The notes below the pieces were generated by a model. It was not told the DNA's origin. It ran no database searches and worked only from the letters and a program-made list of their open reading frames with translations. 64,000 nt of DNA, from the NCBI GenBank assembly GCA_036571765.1, contig BROE01000007.1, positions 2,219,158-2,283,157 on the forward strand, written 5' to 3'. Made by a program: the position numbers and the translations under genes. Within the stretch, counting starts at the first letter, position 1. Each line of letters begins with the position of its first letter. Shown piece after piece: positions 11,559 through 36,059 of the stretch. The stretch comes from Plecoglossus altivelis. Its lineage: Eukaryota > Chordata > Actinopteri > Osmeriformes > Plecoglossidae.

Positions 11559-12932
11559 AAATAGGGAAAGCAAAAAGTATGTTGAAGCAAAGGGCTTCAT
11601 TTCTGATTCATTCTCGCATAAAATGTTGTTGTCTGACTGAAACATTTTTTGTTCTATGATAAAATACTGATTCATGTGAAAAATCATTTCAACTTCAAAA
11701 CCATTTCAACTTCAAAGACTAGAGCCCATAATTTTTGCTCTCTGTTGGTGATTTGTTTTGGTCTGTGTGTTATGAGTGACACTGAATGCTTCTGAGTGAG
11801 AAATGTTGAATTGAAAATTGTGTTTTGCTTCTTTTAAGACATGCATACAATGTGTTGGTGGTTTGAGTGAGTTTAGGAGAAGAGATCAACTTTTTGGTCC
11901 ACCTGCGTATTGCTAATAACGACTGTGTGAGGAGTTTAGAAAATGTGGCTGGGAAGGTAACTTTAAACTAACGAATCTATTCAAATCAATCCAAAAAACG
12001 GCGAACAGTGAAATGCTTTTGTCAAACAAGGACACCTGGTGGATTAGGTGGGTCACGACTAGGCAACATATGGACCTACATGGTGAGTTGAATTTCCACA
12101 GATTAGAAACAGATTAGAAACAAGGGTTTTGCCATCCACGTATGTAGCCATGCAGGTTTTAAATTAAATCAGTGTTCATTCAGGGTACGGCTCGAGGGAC
12201 CCTCTTCAGAATGGTCTCTTTAATTGGTGAGTGCTCCAATTGTCTGACATGACATAAATCATGATGACAGGATTAGTGAATTGCTTTGCAAATCCAATTA
12301 GTTGATTCGGTGATTAACTGAGAGATATTCAGTCCATTTCACTTCGTGAAGTTTAAAACTACAGGTTGGGGTGGAAAGGGTCACGAAGTTGGAAGTTGCG
12401 TAACTTGTCTATTGACTATATGTTGCGTGACTTGTCTATTGCGTTGTGAGGGAGTCTACGACGATTCATTAGTTGTCAGGGTTTTTTTTATTACATCATC
12501 GTTACAGTCTGAGTAGCCTGGTACGTGTGCTACTTTAGCCTGACCTCAGTGGGAATCGAACCCCTCTAGTAAAACTGGCTTCAGACCGACCCGTTTGTGG
12601 GGTATTTGGTTGTAGCCGTGGGGAAAGATTGAGAGCCTCCTAGTGGGGATTGGTGCACAACACTACTTGCTAGATTTTTTTTTTCTCGATAGTGTCCCCG
12701 TGCGGGTTAATGGCTCCTCCTGCTACTGAGAGAGACGGAGCTGGCAGCGAGTAGCAATACGGGGGAGCAGTCGGAAAAACACAACTACGGCCCTAATTTA
12801 GCTGTTTTCGATTGTTGTTCGTTGGATGTTATTTGAAAAATAGGCAGACGGGGTTGTAGTTGGGGCATAGCGTCAAACTAGAAGTGGGGAGGTCGAGGAA
12901 AGCGTTCTATTTTTTAACAACCAACTCCCCAA

Positions 12933-24889
<11,957 letters not shown>

Positions 24890-26624
24890 ACAGAGTGAAG
24901 TGCCCATACACACGCATACATACATACATACACACACACATACACACACACACACATCACGCTCGGTGAAGGAAATGGTCCTTTGGAGCGACGCTGACGA
25001 CATTGGCCGTCTGTGTGGTTTATCGGTTCTCGTACAGATGTTCAGTCACTGGCTCCGAGAGAACGCATAAACCTTGCACATTCACCAACAAGCTTTCGAC
25101 GGCTGACGGCTCCAGACACTTGAGATGAGATGTTCTTTAGCATGACATCATTGGGTTTTTCCGTGTTCTTGGGAAAGTGTACCCCGACATGGACGAGATC
25201 TGAGACGGCTGCTCTTACCTCTGGAAGTGATGGTTTTGCTAAGGAATATCGGCCATTTTCTCCCATTTCTGACACTCGACATGCAAACACAGTTTCACAC
25301 ATACTATACAGACGCACACACACACACACACACTGCAGCACACAGACTCACACTCTTACAGAGTTGCAGTCACAAGGAGCCAGAGAGACCTTGTGTATGT
25401 GGCTGTGACAGACAGACAGGCCAGGAGCCGGGGCCTGCAGACAGACTGCCTGCAGACAGACTGCCTGCAGTGCCCACAGCTTCCCACTAGAGGGGGCCCC
25501 AGACAAAACGGACTCCCAGCAAGCGGCCACATGAGATTCCTCATTCAAGTGTTTCTTAACTCAGTCTTGGCGGAGGGACACTGCTGGATGCAAGTTGGAG
25601 CAAGCGTGACAGAGGGGAGGGGCCTCACCACTTATTACGCCATCAGAGGAGCAGCCAATAAGAAGCTGCTTCCTCTACTCGCATACTTCCTCTCTAGACA
25701 GGAGGTGTGTAGTCCTGGCCCTTCCCCCCAAAGCCTGTGGCCCCTCGAGATTGCCATGGCAGTCGTAACTAGGCGCCGGCTGGCCAGGCTGTTGGTCGTG
25801 GCAAAAGAAGAGAGAGACTGTGATGGAGCACTTCGTCTGTTATTTTGATTTTTTTGTAATATGTTATTCTGATCAAGATATGATTTTAATGCTTTCTCAT
25901 GTAGTTTTGTATTTTCAAGCAAAAATCTGACTGTATTTGAATGTCTTTTATTTTATTATATATTATGATAATTATAATTATTAATTTTCTTTGGTTAGCT
26001 CCCCTTCCCTTTACCCCCCCCCCCTCCCCCCCAGCGTACTGCAGTAACTCGCTGTCCCAGTGGTAATAGTTCTTTCTGTGAAAGAGAAACTCGTTTAACA
26101 CTAAGAACCCTCTCCAGTTGATCAGCTAAAGGCAGGAGAACTTCCAGTTGTATAAAGGTGTGCGTGTGTGTGTGTGCTCGTGGCGTACCTGTGTAGTGAA
26201 TGTTGTGTGCGGTGCGTGTGGTATGGGTGTGCGTATCGGTGTCAAATTATGCAGTCAGTGTTGCTGGGCAGGGTGGTTCTCAGAGGGGTCTGGGCCTCTG
26301 AAGCTGGACTGGATGGGTGTGTCTGCAGTGTCCCCTACCCCCCCTACCCCCCTCCCCCCCTCGTATTGTGCTGACTGTGGCTCCTCATGCAGCCTGAATC
26401 GTATGCATGTACCATAACATCTAGACTTAATATATTGTGAAGTATTCAATAACCATTATGTAGATGCTAGTTGGAGTTCCAAAAGGGGTTTAATTTCCTA
26501 GAAAGAAAAAAAAGAAAAACAGGAAACTGGTCATTTCTAAGAAAATAAAACTTTATTAGATCAACGGTGTCTGGCTGCTTTATTTCCACCAGTCTGTTCC
26601 CCCCTACAGCATCGATGACGACCA
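24890..26624 (+). other. fbxo11 3' untranslated region and downstream sequence
   Basis: No ORF of interest. The stretch follows the fbxo11 stop codon and contains CA-rich runs at 24905-24955 and 25316-25332, a C-rich run near 26010-26032 and a canonical poly(A) signal AATAAA at 26544-26549. If that signal is used, the 3' UTR is about 1.7 kb. Confidence 0.55.
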
Positions 26625-26955
26625 TACTGCGATCGTAATGCAGTCTGTTACCGCTATAGACCCTACTGTGATCGTAATGTACTGTTACCGCTATAGACCC
26701 TGTGATCATAATGCAGTCTGTTACTGCTATAGACCCTGTGATAGTGCAGTCTGTTACCGCTATAGACCCCACTGTGATCGTAATGCAGTCTATTACCGCT
26801 ATAGACCCTGTGATCATAGTGCAGTCTGTTACCGCTATAGACCCTGTGATCATAATGCACTGTTACCGCTATAGACCCTGTGATTGTAGTGCAATCTGTT
26901 ACTGTTATAGACCCTACTGTGATCATAGTGCAGTCTGTAACCACTACAGACCCCC
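26625..26955. repeat. VNTR between fbxo11 and msh2, unit about 36-39 bp
   Basis: Eight to nine copies of a unit around 'gttaccgctatagaccctgtg' + 'atcataatgcagtct'. Some copies carry an extra 'actgt' (cctactgtgatcg) and some lack 'gcagtct', which gives two or three unit lengths in a mosaic order. It lies between the convergent 3' ends of fbxo11 and msh2. Confidence 0.9.
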
Positions 26956-26968
26956 TGAAGGTCTATGT

Positions 26969-27178
26969 CAGGGGTGGGCAACCCTGGTCCTCGAGCCGCT
27001 GTCCTGAAGGTTTTTGATGTTCCCTGCTCCAGCACACCTCATTCTAATAGAGGGTCGTTATGAGGCGTCCAACAAAGCTTGATAATGACCCATTTATTAG
27101 AATGAGGTGTGCTGGAGCAGGGAAACATCAAAAACCTTCAGGACAGTGGCTCCTGAGGACCAGGGTTGCCCACCCCTG
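26969..27178. mobile_element. Foldback MITE (hAT-like ends), about 210 bp
   Basis: The element starts caggggtgggcaaccctgg and ends with the inverse complement, ccagggttgcccacccctg. The inverted repeat extends about 95 bp on each side (for example cattctaat...attagaatg near the centre), so almost the whole element is a palindrome. It is flanked by gtctatgt (26961-26968) and gtctgtga (27179-27186), matching at 6 of 8 positions, which suits the 8-bp target duplication of hAT transposons. CAGGGGTGGGCAA ends are familiar from fish hAT-derived MITEs. Confidence 0.8.
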
Positions 27179-27235
27179 GTCTGTGAACTTCTGCTTCCTT
27201 TTGCTTGAAACACAATCCAAGACATCCATTTCAAT

Positions 27236-27241
27236 TTTATT
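27236..27241 (-). promoter_or_regulatory. msh2 polyadenylation signal
   Basis: TTTATT on the plus strand reads AATAAA on the minus strand, about 125 bp after the msh2 stop codon. If used, the msh2 transcript ends before the foldback MITE. Confidence 0.6.
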
Positions 27242-27364
27242 GAACAAGACTTATGACAGTAAAACTAATAACTAATATGTATATAAACCAAGAGGACACA
27301 ACATCTCCAGTCTCTACTCAAGCACATGTCAGCCAGCCTGGCCTGCAGGGACAGGAAACTGCAC

Positions 27365-30300
27365 CTAGCTTTTAGACCCTAGGATCTCTGTTAGATAGCT
27401 GTTGTTATGGGCGACAAGCTCTGCCTTCATCTTCTTGAGCTGGGCCTTCACCTCCTGGTCTGTCATGGTGGCAGCCGGCAGGGACTTCACCTTGTCCAGG
27501 AAGTCCTGGATCAGTTTCTCGCCCTCCTGCAGACCACACATCAACACATGACCACCTGAAGTCAGTGTACCAAGTAGAGAGTTAAGATACCAAGTCAATG
27601 TCGATATGTGATCATGGAGTATTAAGAAAGGGCCCCATGTTTCTTATCATCTGTACGCATTCATCATGGGTTGGTTATGGTCATTTGTGATGAGAACCAA
27701 CTTGAACTCAAAACTACTCGGATGTGCACGTCTAAGCCGATGCAAATATGAAGATGAATGCAATGCTATAGCCAGATACTGAGGTCAGTTATCTACCTTT
27801 GCACCCTTGTGTAAATACATTTGGAGTTTTCTTTAAAGAGGGCCCAACATACACGACAGGGACACGGCTAACACCTTGCTTGCTCAGTAATCAAGCCTGC
27901 CCCCACCTAACCTGTTTATCTATGCGGCGTTTCTTGGCATCAGGCCCCTCCCCCTCGCTCCCTGCCGGCTCCTGGAACTCCTCCAGCTCCGCAGCCTTCT
28001 CCTTCGCCATGGCAACCACAGCAGCAGGGAAGTTCGCCATCTCCGCCACGTGAATCCCAAAACTTTGATCGCACACGCCTAAAAAAATACAAAAGTTTGG
28101 TGAGATAATAATGAAAGCGATACAAGAACTTCTGGATACCAGTGTGCTTCTAGCCAGAAATGTGTGAGCTCACCTGGTTTGACCCGGTACAACATCGTGA
28201 GCGTGTTCTCGGAGGTGAGAGCTGTCACATGCAGATTGTGCACAGTGGGATAGTGTGTAGCTAACGCCGTAAGCTCGTGGAAGTGAGTGGCAAACAGGCA
28301 GAAGCAGCCGATCTTGGATGCTATGTGTTCACTGATGGCCCAGGCCAGACCGAAGCCATCATACGTAGATGTGCCTCGACCCAACTCGTCGATGATGATC
28401 AGAGAGTTCTCTGTGGCTGAACTAGATGGAGAGATTGGGGAGGATAAATCAGGCGTCTAAATTTAAAGAGGATTTCCAAGGATTATCTTATTTTAGGATT
28501 TGCAGAAGGATTCCTATTTGGCTAACTGTTCCGTTGTACCTTGTTGTAGCAAATACAAGGGAATTAGATTCATGACAAAAGTCTCAACTGGCTCCTTCAA
28601 AAACCTTTCACAAGTAAAGTAGCTAATGCTACCTAGAGCTAGCATGGCCGCTCCAGAGTAGGCTAAAAAGTGCATCCTTTCTTTCCAGGGCAAAACCATT
28701 AAGGGGCTATCATCTCATGTTGGATATCGTGATTGCGTGTGAGCGTGCGCCTGCTCTCACCGGAGGATGGAGGCGGTTTCCAGCATTTCAGCCATAAAGG
28801 TTGAAACTCCCTTCACCTGGCTGTCCCCAGCCCCCACGCGGGCCAGCACGCTGTCAATCACAGTCAGCTCCGCCTTGTCACACGGCACGAAGCAACCAAT
28901 CTGGGCCATCAGGGCAATGACGCCCACTTGGCGGATGAAGGTAGACTTCCCGCCCATATTTGGCCCTGGAGCGGGGAGGAGGGGAAGGTTAGAGCACGCA
29001 AACAGAAAACCATCCCTTTGTGTGTGTGTGTGTGTGTGTGTACCTGTGATGATGTAGAAGCTTTTCTCCCCCCTGATGAAGGTGATGTCGTTGGGTATGA
29101 AGGCAGTGTCAGCGTCGCTCTCCATGCAGGGGTGTCTGGCCTGCTGCAACACCAGCCTGCTCTCCCCCTCCAGGAGGTGGGGCCGCACATAGGGCACCGG
29201 GGCGGACACAGACGCCGTGGCGAAGCTCACTACGCTGTCCAGCAGGGCGATGACATCACTCAGTCCCTGCAGGGGGTCCACATAACCTGAGGGAAGGGAG
29301 GGGGGTTTAATCACCTAGTGCTTAACTGGGTTACTGAGGTCATCAAGAGTGAGTGAGTGTGTGTGTCTCACCTGAGGCGATGCTGATGATCTCTTTGACA
29401 ATGGCATTCTGAGCCTCCTCGTACTCCTGTCTGTTCTTGGTGTACTCCTCGTTCAAGCTGCTCAGCTTACTGCGCAGGCACACAAACACACGTTTGTTTC
29501 ATGAAAGATACCCTCCTAGTAGTCATCCTCCTAGAACAGGACTGCACCACTAACTCAGCCATCCTAGAACAGGACAGCACCACTAACTCAGCCATCCTGA
29601 AGAGGACAGGACCACTAACTCAGCTATCCTAGAACAGGACAGGACCACTAACTCAGCATCCTAGAACAGGACAGAACCACTAACTTAGCCTAAGCCAGCA
29701 GGAGAGAGGTTTCTAAATATCGAAGCCCACAGGGGTGACGTTAGCATTCTGGGTTCTCCATGACAGTTGTTTCCTGTCTCTTCTAGCCTCCTGTCTGTAG
29801 ATACCAACCCCCTCATCAAGCCACTCCTGTCTACTTGCCAGATAAAAGACAGTCAAAAACAATGTAATATTCCATACCTCTCCGAGTTTTATTCACTACC
29901 AATACCATTAAAGTACAATCAGAAACGTCCCCGCACACACCTGTTGCTGAATCGAACTCCGTTCTTCTGGACATCCAGAGTGATGAACTTCTTGTTGTTC
30001 CTCAGACTCTTCTCTTCTTTGCAGGTGACCCTCAGGTAGAAGCCCAGCACAGAGTTACTCTCCAACTTCACAGTCTTCCCTGCCTCTAAACCTAACACAC
30101 GCAGACGGCACAGGGAACAATCAAGCTCATCAGATTCACAATACCATAAAAAAACACAGAAAAAAACAAAGATGTCTGTGTATAAACTTCAACCTACGGT
30201 AGATTATAACTAATTCTAGATGTATTAACTTATTCTGTATAATACATTGATTCAAATTTGTCTGTGTCGGAGTATGTGTATGTGTCGGCCTATGTGTCTG

Positions 30301-31845
30301 CATCAGTCTCCATCTCTGCGTCGGTCTCTGTCAGTCTCTGTGTCCATGTCTGTCTCTGTCTGTGTCCGTCTGTCTCTGTTGGCCTGTCTGTCAGTCAGCG
30401 TACCCAGGTCTCTGGCTGCACTGGACAGGACAGCCTGCATGCTCTTCTCCAATGTGTCCATGGTCTCCCTCAGTTCACTCAGCACCGGGTCAAACGACGC
30501 TTTCACCAAAAACTCATGGTTGTCCACCTGTTTATCCACAAGTCCATGGCATTACATGGACGCCACACGCTCTTTTCGTACTTTGTGGGTCTACGAGGTG
30601 TGCGCTATGTCGCCGTGCTCGACCACACACCTGGTTCATGTCCAGCGTGGTCTCAATCATCTCCTGGTACTTGGTGAAGTCTGCCTCCAGGTCTCGGAGC
30701 GGGGACAGGAAGATCGCCTCCAGCAGCACCTGGTGACTTCCTGTCAGTAAACACACTTGCTGTAGTCTGGATGGCAAGTTTACATCCGATTGAGGCCGTC
30801 AGCTATACTCTTTGGGCCTGGTCATGATGATATTTGTACCACACCGTAAAAAAAACTTGCACTTGGAATTCATTTTTGAAACTGGAGTTCTGAACCAGTC
30901 AAACACTGTGTCTCACCAGAGTAGCGCTCCAGGGCTAATAGCAGGGCAGAGATCTGGTTGATAGCTTGGTAACCGCGGTAACAGTCCTGCAGGGTAGCGG
31001 AGCGGCGGTGGAGCTTCTTGGCCAGTCGGTGGAGATCAGGGAAACGACGGAGCAGGTCATTCTGGCAGGTCTGCCTGAGCTCCGCATCACATACAAAACT
31101 CTCCACCAGGTCCAGTCTATACACACGCACGCACGCACGCACACACACACACACACACCTTTGAAGTAATCCCAGAACTTGGCAGCCTCTACTATATGTG
31201 TGACAGCAAGCCTCTGAGCTTCCCCCCTGTCCCTCACCTCTCCTCTATCCTCTTCTTATCCATTAGTGGCTGCTTGATCCACTGGTTGACCAATCGCTGG
31301 CCCTGGGGGGTGCGGCACTTATTCAGCAGCCCAGCCAACGAGTGAGCGCCACTGGTGTCGTCGGGCGAACCCTGGAGAGTAGAGGTCAGAGGGGAACCGT
31401 TAAGGGAAACGAGCGCCTGCCAAAGCAACAAGAGACCCAGAGGGTGGCCGCCTGTGGGAAGGGCTGACCTGGAAAAGGTTGAGGGCTTGGATGGCAGCAT
31501 TGTCCAGCCTCATGTACTGGCCCAGCTCCAGTGGGCTCAGGCTGAACGAGTTGAAGTTGGACTCGTCCGATAGCAGCTCCAGGTAGTGAACAACAGCTGC
31601 CAGGCACGACATGGCCACCTGAACACACACGGCTAAATGAGTCCTCCTCCGCAGAAAGGGACAGTGGGACAGTGTGTGTGTGTGCGCGCACCTGCTTGTC
31701 CATCTCTGGGAGTGTGTTGCTAGCGACAGTCTCTCCTCTCTTGGCCCGGAGCAGTCTGTTGAGATCCTGTACCATGTCCTTGCTGTTGAACTCTGCTCTC
31801 TTCCTGTCTGACAGCAGCACCCCTCCACGCTGCACAACCTGCTCA

Positions 31846-31884
<39 letters not shown>

Positions 31885-33173
31885 GTAAGGGTTAGGGTTA
31901 GATGACAGCACATAGGCTGCACATCATGGAATACCCTCATATGCACTGTATGTGTACTGTCACAGAGAAAGACACAGAGCGAGAGACGCAGACCTCGCGT
32001 AGCTTGGCCATGTCGCTGCTGTTGTCTCCCTGCGGTAGCAGACACTCCTTGGGGCTGATCTGGACCAGAAGGGACTCCAGGTTGGAGAACGTCTCATTGT
32101 CAGGAAACTCACACACTCCCATGGTCCTCAACGCTGCGTCCACGTAGCCCACGCCCACCACGCGCTGCCCATCCCCCCCAACAGCCACCCGTACGCCCAC
32201 CACTCCAGCACACCCTTCTGCACCGGCTCCTCCACCGGCTTCTCCTCCGAACAAAATCTCTTCAAACTGGGTCAAGTTCCCTGGGGATGCCTGGCAGACA
32301 AACAGAGATACACACTGTGAATACACTGAAAGCAAAATGAAAAATGGCTAAAACGTGCTGGTCTATAGTGTCTAGTTTGTTATATACATAAGTTGCTCTT
32401 GAAACAGCAACACAATCTAAGCAGAGCCGAGCAGTGTGGAATGAGGTGGGAGATGAATAGCGGTGGTAGACGCAAGCTACCTACCTTGAACTCTATCTTC
32501 CAATCGTGGTCTCTGTTGGTCTTGCCATAGTTTTTGTAAACCTCCACTCTGTACTGTCGAACAAGGAGCAAGTCCTTCACGAAGGCCTCGAAATTCAGCT
32601 TGCTCAGAACAACACTCTCCAACTTGCGACTTCCTGCAAGCAGTCCAAACACAAACAGGCAAGCAAACACACATGGTCAAATGTTCGTTTGGCCTGTCGC
32701 ACTGCTATGCAATTTACCCTTTGGGCATTTTTCATTGACTTGCTTTGCAAACTGCGATTATAGACTAATGCAGGGTGATGCACAAAAGCAGCTAATACCA
32801 AACAGCACTTAGCCATGCATGTAGTACTTTAGATTACCTGACGTCTACATTTAGCTCCCATACACAGCAGAATACTTATGTCAACATGTGTCAGCTCTCT
32901 ATCTATCTTGCCAGTTAGCCTGCCAAAAAGATGCCTTCATAAACGGCTGCCAGCGAGTGACCCACCAGAACCAAGATTTTTGATGACTCCATTCGTCTTG
33001 AAAACCTCTTTAGCAGCAAATATAGCGTCTGTCCCGTGCACTGTGTAGTAGTCATTCCGGTCGAATATCCTAAACGTAGTGTCTGGTTTGTCCGGCATTG
33101 AGAAAAAGAATTTAAGGAAGCCTTGCTCGGACACACTGTCCATAGACAGGTTCTGCTTCGGTTGCACCGCCAT
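27365..33173 (-). CDS. msh2: DNA mismatch repair protein MSH2 (16 exons)
   Basis: MutS homologue that pairs with MSH6 or MSH3 in the nucleus to recognise mismatches and small loops. Exons in transcript order: 33173-32966, 32633-32485, 32290-31994, 31838-31692, 31618-31469, 31371-31238, 31116-30917, 30740-30631, 30527-30404, 30085-29941, 29469-29372, 29286-29044, 28965-28761, 28421-28174, 28078-27912, 27526-27365; 928 residues. Exons 5, 6, 7, 8, 9, 11, 13 and 14 have the lengths I recall for human MSH2. The protein begins MAVQPKQNLSM. Walker A GPNMGGKST falls at residues 669-677 and Walker B IIIDELGRGTSTYDG around 745, followed by ATHFHELT and the ABC dimerisation region. The clamp/lever domains contain TPQGQRLVNQWIKQPLMD and EMIETTLDM. 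Exon 3 carries a Gly/Ala-rich insertion of about six residues; exon 10 is two codons short. Nothing suggests loss of function. Confidence 0.97.
29520..29695. repeat. Minisatellite in msh2 intron 11-10 region, unit about 34 bp
   Basis: Five copies of 'catcctagaacaggacagcaccactaactcagc' with small changes, located between msh2 exons 11 (29372-29469) and 10 (29941-30085). The copies are slightly different in length; one has aga in place of aaca. Confidence 0.9.
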
Positions 33174-33904
33174 GCTGCACTCTCCCGCCACAGGCAACGC
33201 AAAGGAAATGACGTTATGGACTCCCTGCTGTTTAAGATGTGAAACATAGGCAACGAGAGTGAATGTTTACAAAAACTATTTTATTATCATTACAATATCA
33301 TTCAAGACTCTTGGAATGTATTATATCTTTACCTGATGATGCTGGCTGAGAGAATGTCAAGAGTGTGAAAAGCTACCGTTAGGGCAAATGGTGGCTATAT
33401 ATGTATACTTATGACACATTTTACTATAGTAACATTTGACTGGTTTCTACATGATTCCATATGCCACGTGATAGCCTACTTTTGATGTATTCACCATCAT
33501 TCTACAATGTTGATAATCGGAACGTACAAAAAAAACAGTCCAAATATTAAACAGCAGGCAGCGCTGTGACGATACTGTCGTCTTTTAGTTTCGCAAATAA
33601 AAGATTGACCGAAATAAATGATCGGTCTTCCTAGAAATTAGATATTGATGGTGAACATGTGATACGTGCGCCTGTAAGCCTGTGAGTGCATGTGACTGAT
33701 CAGTATAATAAGTGTTTGGTTATGCAGTTCTCAGAGCTGGGCTTGTCTGATGTTTAAGAGCCTTTCATTTCCCCTGAATGGACAGATTCCTGTGTGTGTG
33801 TTACAGAGAATATTATAACACCTGGGAAAGATGTCTATGAACAAACTTCAACCTGTAGTAAATCATACCTACCTAAAAGAATGGATTAAAGATACTTATT
33901 CAAC

Positions 33905-33907
<3 letters not shown>

Positions 33908-33979
<72 letters not shown>
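33908..33979. repeat. (GT)n microsatellite, about 36 units
   Basis: Longest uninterrupted dinucleotide tract in the window, in the msh2-gch2 intergenic region. Confidence 0.97.
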
Positions 33980-33980
<1 letters not shown>

Positions 33981-35224
33981 AAGGGTTGGTGTCTTTTTCG
34001 TGAATAAGTTCTGGGCCTGTGCATGTGATGATCATTTAAAGCATAGCATACATTCTTGATGTGGTTGAGGACACAGTGATTCATTGCCGTATTCTTATCT
34101 CGCATCTACATACTGGAAGATGGCCTTCATTCAGTCAGTCAGTAGGCCATAAGGAAAATGTTCCAGTCACATTCTGGATTTGAGTGAATTTGAATTAATC
34201 TCCAGAGATGAATCACAAGAATTACTTCAAGTTAGAATCCAGGTCTTTTGGAAACGAGTAATGAATTGTTAGATTTTCATAGATTTGTAGGTTTATTACT
34301 AAGTAGGTAAACTAGATGGATGTTTGAACATGCCCATCCATTGGATTGATATGCTACAATGAATACGATGTTAAAACTGGGGGTTTTCATCCAGCATCCA
34401 GAAGAGTTCTATAGTCGGCTGTTCACTGTGCTGTCGTTTCAGGGCTCTTGTTAAATCCGTTTTGCAGCTGTGTTTTAATAGGTAGAAAATTGTGAATGAC
34501 TGGTGGTTCAAGGCTTCACATTTGCCTTTGAAGATGGTTGTTGGGGTTTGACATGTGAAACACAGCAGTGCTGGCCACATTAGGGTCAGAAATGAAAGTC
34601 TGTTGATAGAGACAAGCCGTCGTCAAGGAGAAGAGGAGCAGGAATAATAACAAGTGTGTTTGAGTTAGGGTTAGGCTCTGTCTGTGTGGTACAGTTTAAG
34701 GTCTTGGTAAGGTGGGGTGTACCACTGACATTACTTAGACTTGTTTGACTGGAACTGGAACTGGCTCACCTGGCTTAATGATGGTATTGTTTCTGCTCAG
34801 ATACAACCACATTCCTACCAAGTGAAATAGCAGTTCAGACAGGGACCCGAAATGTCCTAGACTAACCAAGTACCCATGGACAAACACTTTGAAACAGTTT
34901 GCAGTCCAAGTGAATCAGTAAATCAGAGATTTGCTTGGACATGCGCATCACGTTTTGAATGACGCGCAGTGCGAGTGGATGAGCGCCTCCGTTGAAGGAA
35001 CCCAGCATCAGGTGATCTTAGCGGGAAAACTTCTCCTCCTTACTTTCAAATAAGGGATATGCAACCAGCTGTCCATTCTTGACGAGCTGTTCGAATGTCA
35101 AAAAAGGTCCATTACATAGCCTGATAGTCATAAACTTCAGTGGCTTTGTATCCTGAACACATGATTCGGCACAAGTCAAATAACATAAAACATTTCTCAG
35201 TGAAGAACAGGACTTATGGGTGCG

Positions 35225-35375
35225 CTTCAGTGATAGTTTACTGGCTCCTGCACACAGTCCTCACTGTAGTGGCCTGGGTTTGATTTCAGCCCTGACCTGT
35301 GACATATCTTTCTCTCCCTCACTGCCTGTCCTCTGTATGCACAAATTAAAAACAAAAATGGAACATGATTAAGGC
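35225..35375 (+). mobile_element. Possible tRNA-derived SINE remnant
   Basis: Contains 'gtggcctgggtttgatttcagccctg', close to a polymerase III B-box (GGTTCGATTCC) in its tRNA T-arm setting, followed by a CT-rich 3' part and an A-rich end (aaattaaaaacaaaaatgg). No intact A-box was identified and no target duplication was found. Confidence 0.35.
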
Positions 35376-36059
35376 AGTATTCCTACCCAAAAATAGCCCT
35401 GCTATTGTAAGAATAGCTTTTGGTGCTCTCTCTAAAGTTGCCACCGCGTGCCCTGTTACTCAGAAGCTGCTGACATCATTTCCATTCATGGTACACTAAT
35501 AATCAATCCAATCAATAATCTTTGTAAAGACGTCATTGTGGTTACAAAGCACAAAATAAATATGATGAACCAATCCGGGGGTAATTCTGTCTTTTGTTTA
35601 TTAATGAATGAGATGATGAGTAAGCTGTCTTTTGGTAACCAGGGTAACAAATGTCATGGCACCCTAGATGATGTGAACAAAAATGGAGGGGAAGAGTGTG
35701 TTGTAGACACATGGTGTGCAGTATTTGAGTCATGTGTGTTGTACATTGCTTAATGAAGTAGCCCATAACTGATGTTGGCTATTCTGCCTGTAAGTGTGTT
35801 TGTGTGCCTCTAGGGTAGATTTTGACTTAATGTAATAAGTCTGGCAAGGAGGTTGTATGGTAGGGGATGTTCATGAGACAATTAATGACGCACCACTGTA
35901 ACACGATTTTAAGGACGTTATGATGATCAGGGCAAGCTCTGTAAACCTGTTGAGGATATCAAGACTGGACCAGTGAGGCTATGGAGGATCTGCCGGGCAT
36001 GCTTGGTCTGGACTGACTGGGATATGTTCACGACTGAAACGGATAGTAATGGATGAGCT

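Larger units (their letters stand above)
6011..12932. other. Intergenic region between fshr and fbxo11
   Basis: No host gene is recognisable over 6.9 kb. The first part is the fshr 3' untranslated region of unknown length; a possible poly(A) signal AATAAA lies at 6939-6944. The rest is AT-rich sequence with decayed mobile elements (listed separately), degenerate tandem repeats and a (GA)n tract at 11512-11555. About 200 bp before 12933 become GC-richer and probably hold the fbxo11 promoter and 5' UTR. Confidence 0.7.

Noticed and set aside
12535..12600. tRNA gene on the minus strand (ggggttcgattccc at 12551-12564)
   Set aside because: The B-box-like string is present, but no A-box or cloverleaf can be formed at the right distance upstream.
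26467..27035. Repeated SIAVTDCTMITG / VCYRYRPCDHNA ORFs
   Set aside because: Both-strand readings of the VNTR between fbxo11 and msh2.
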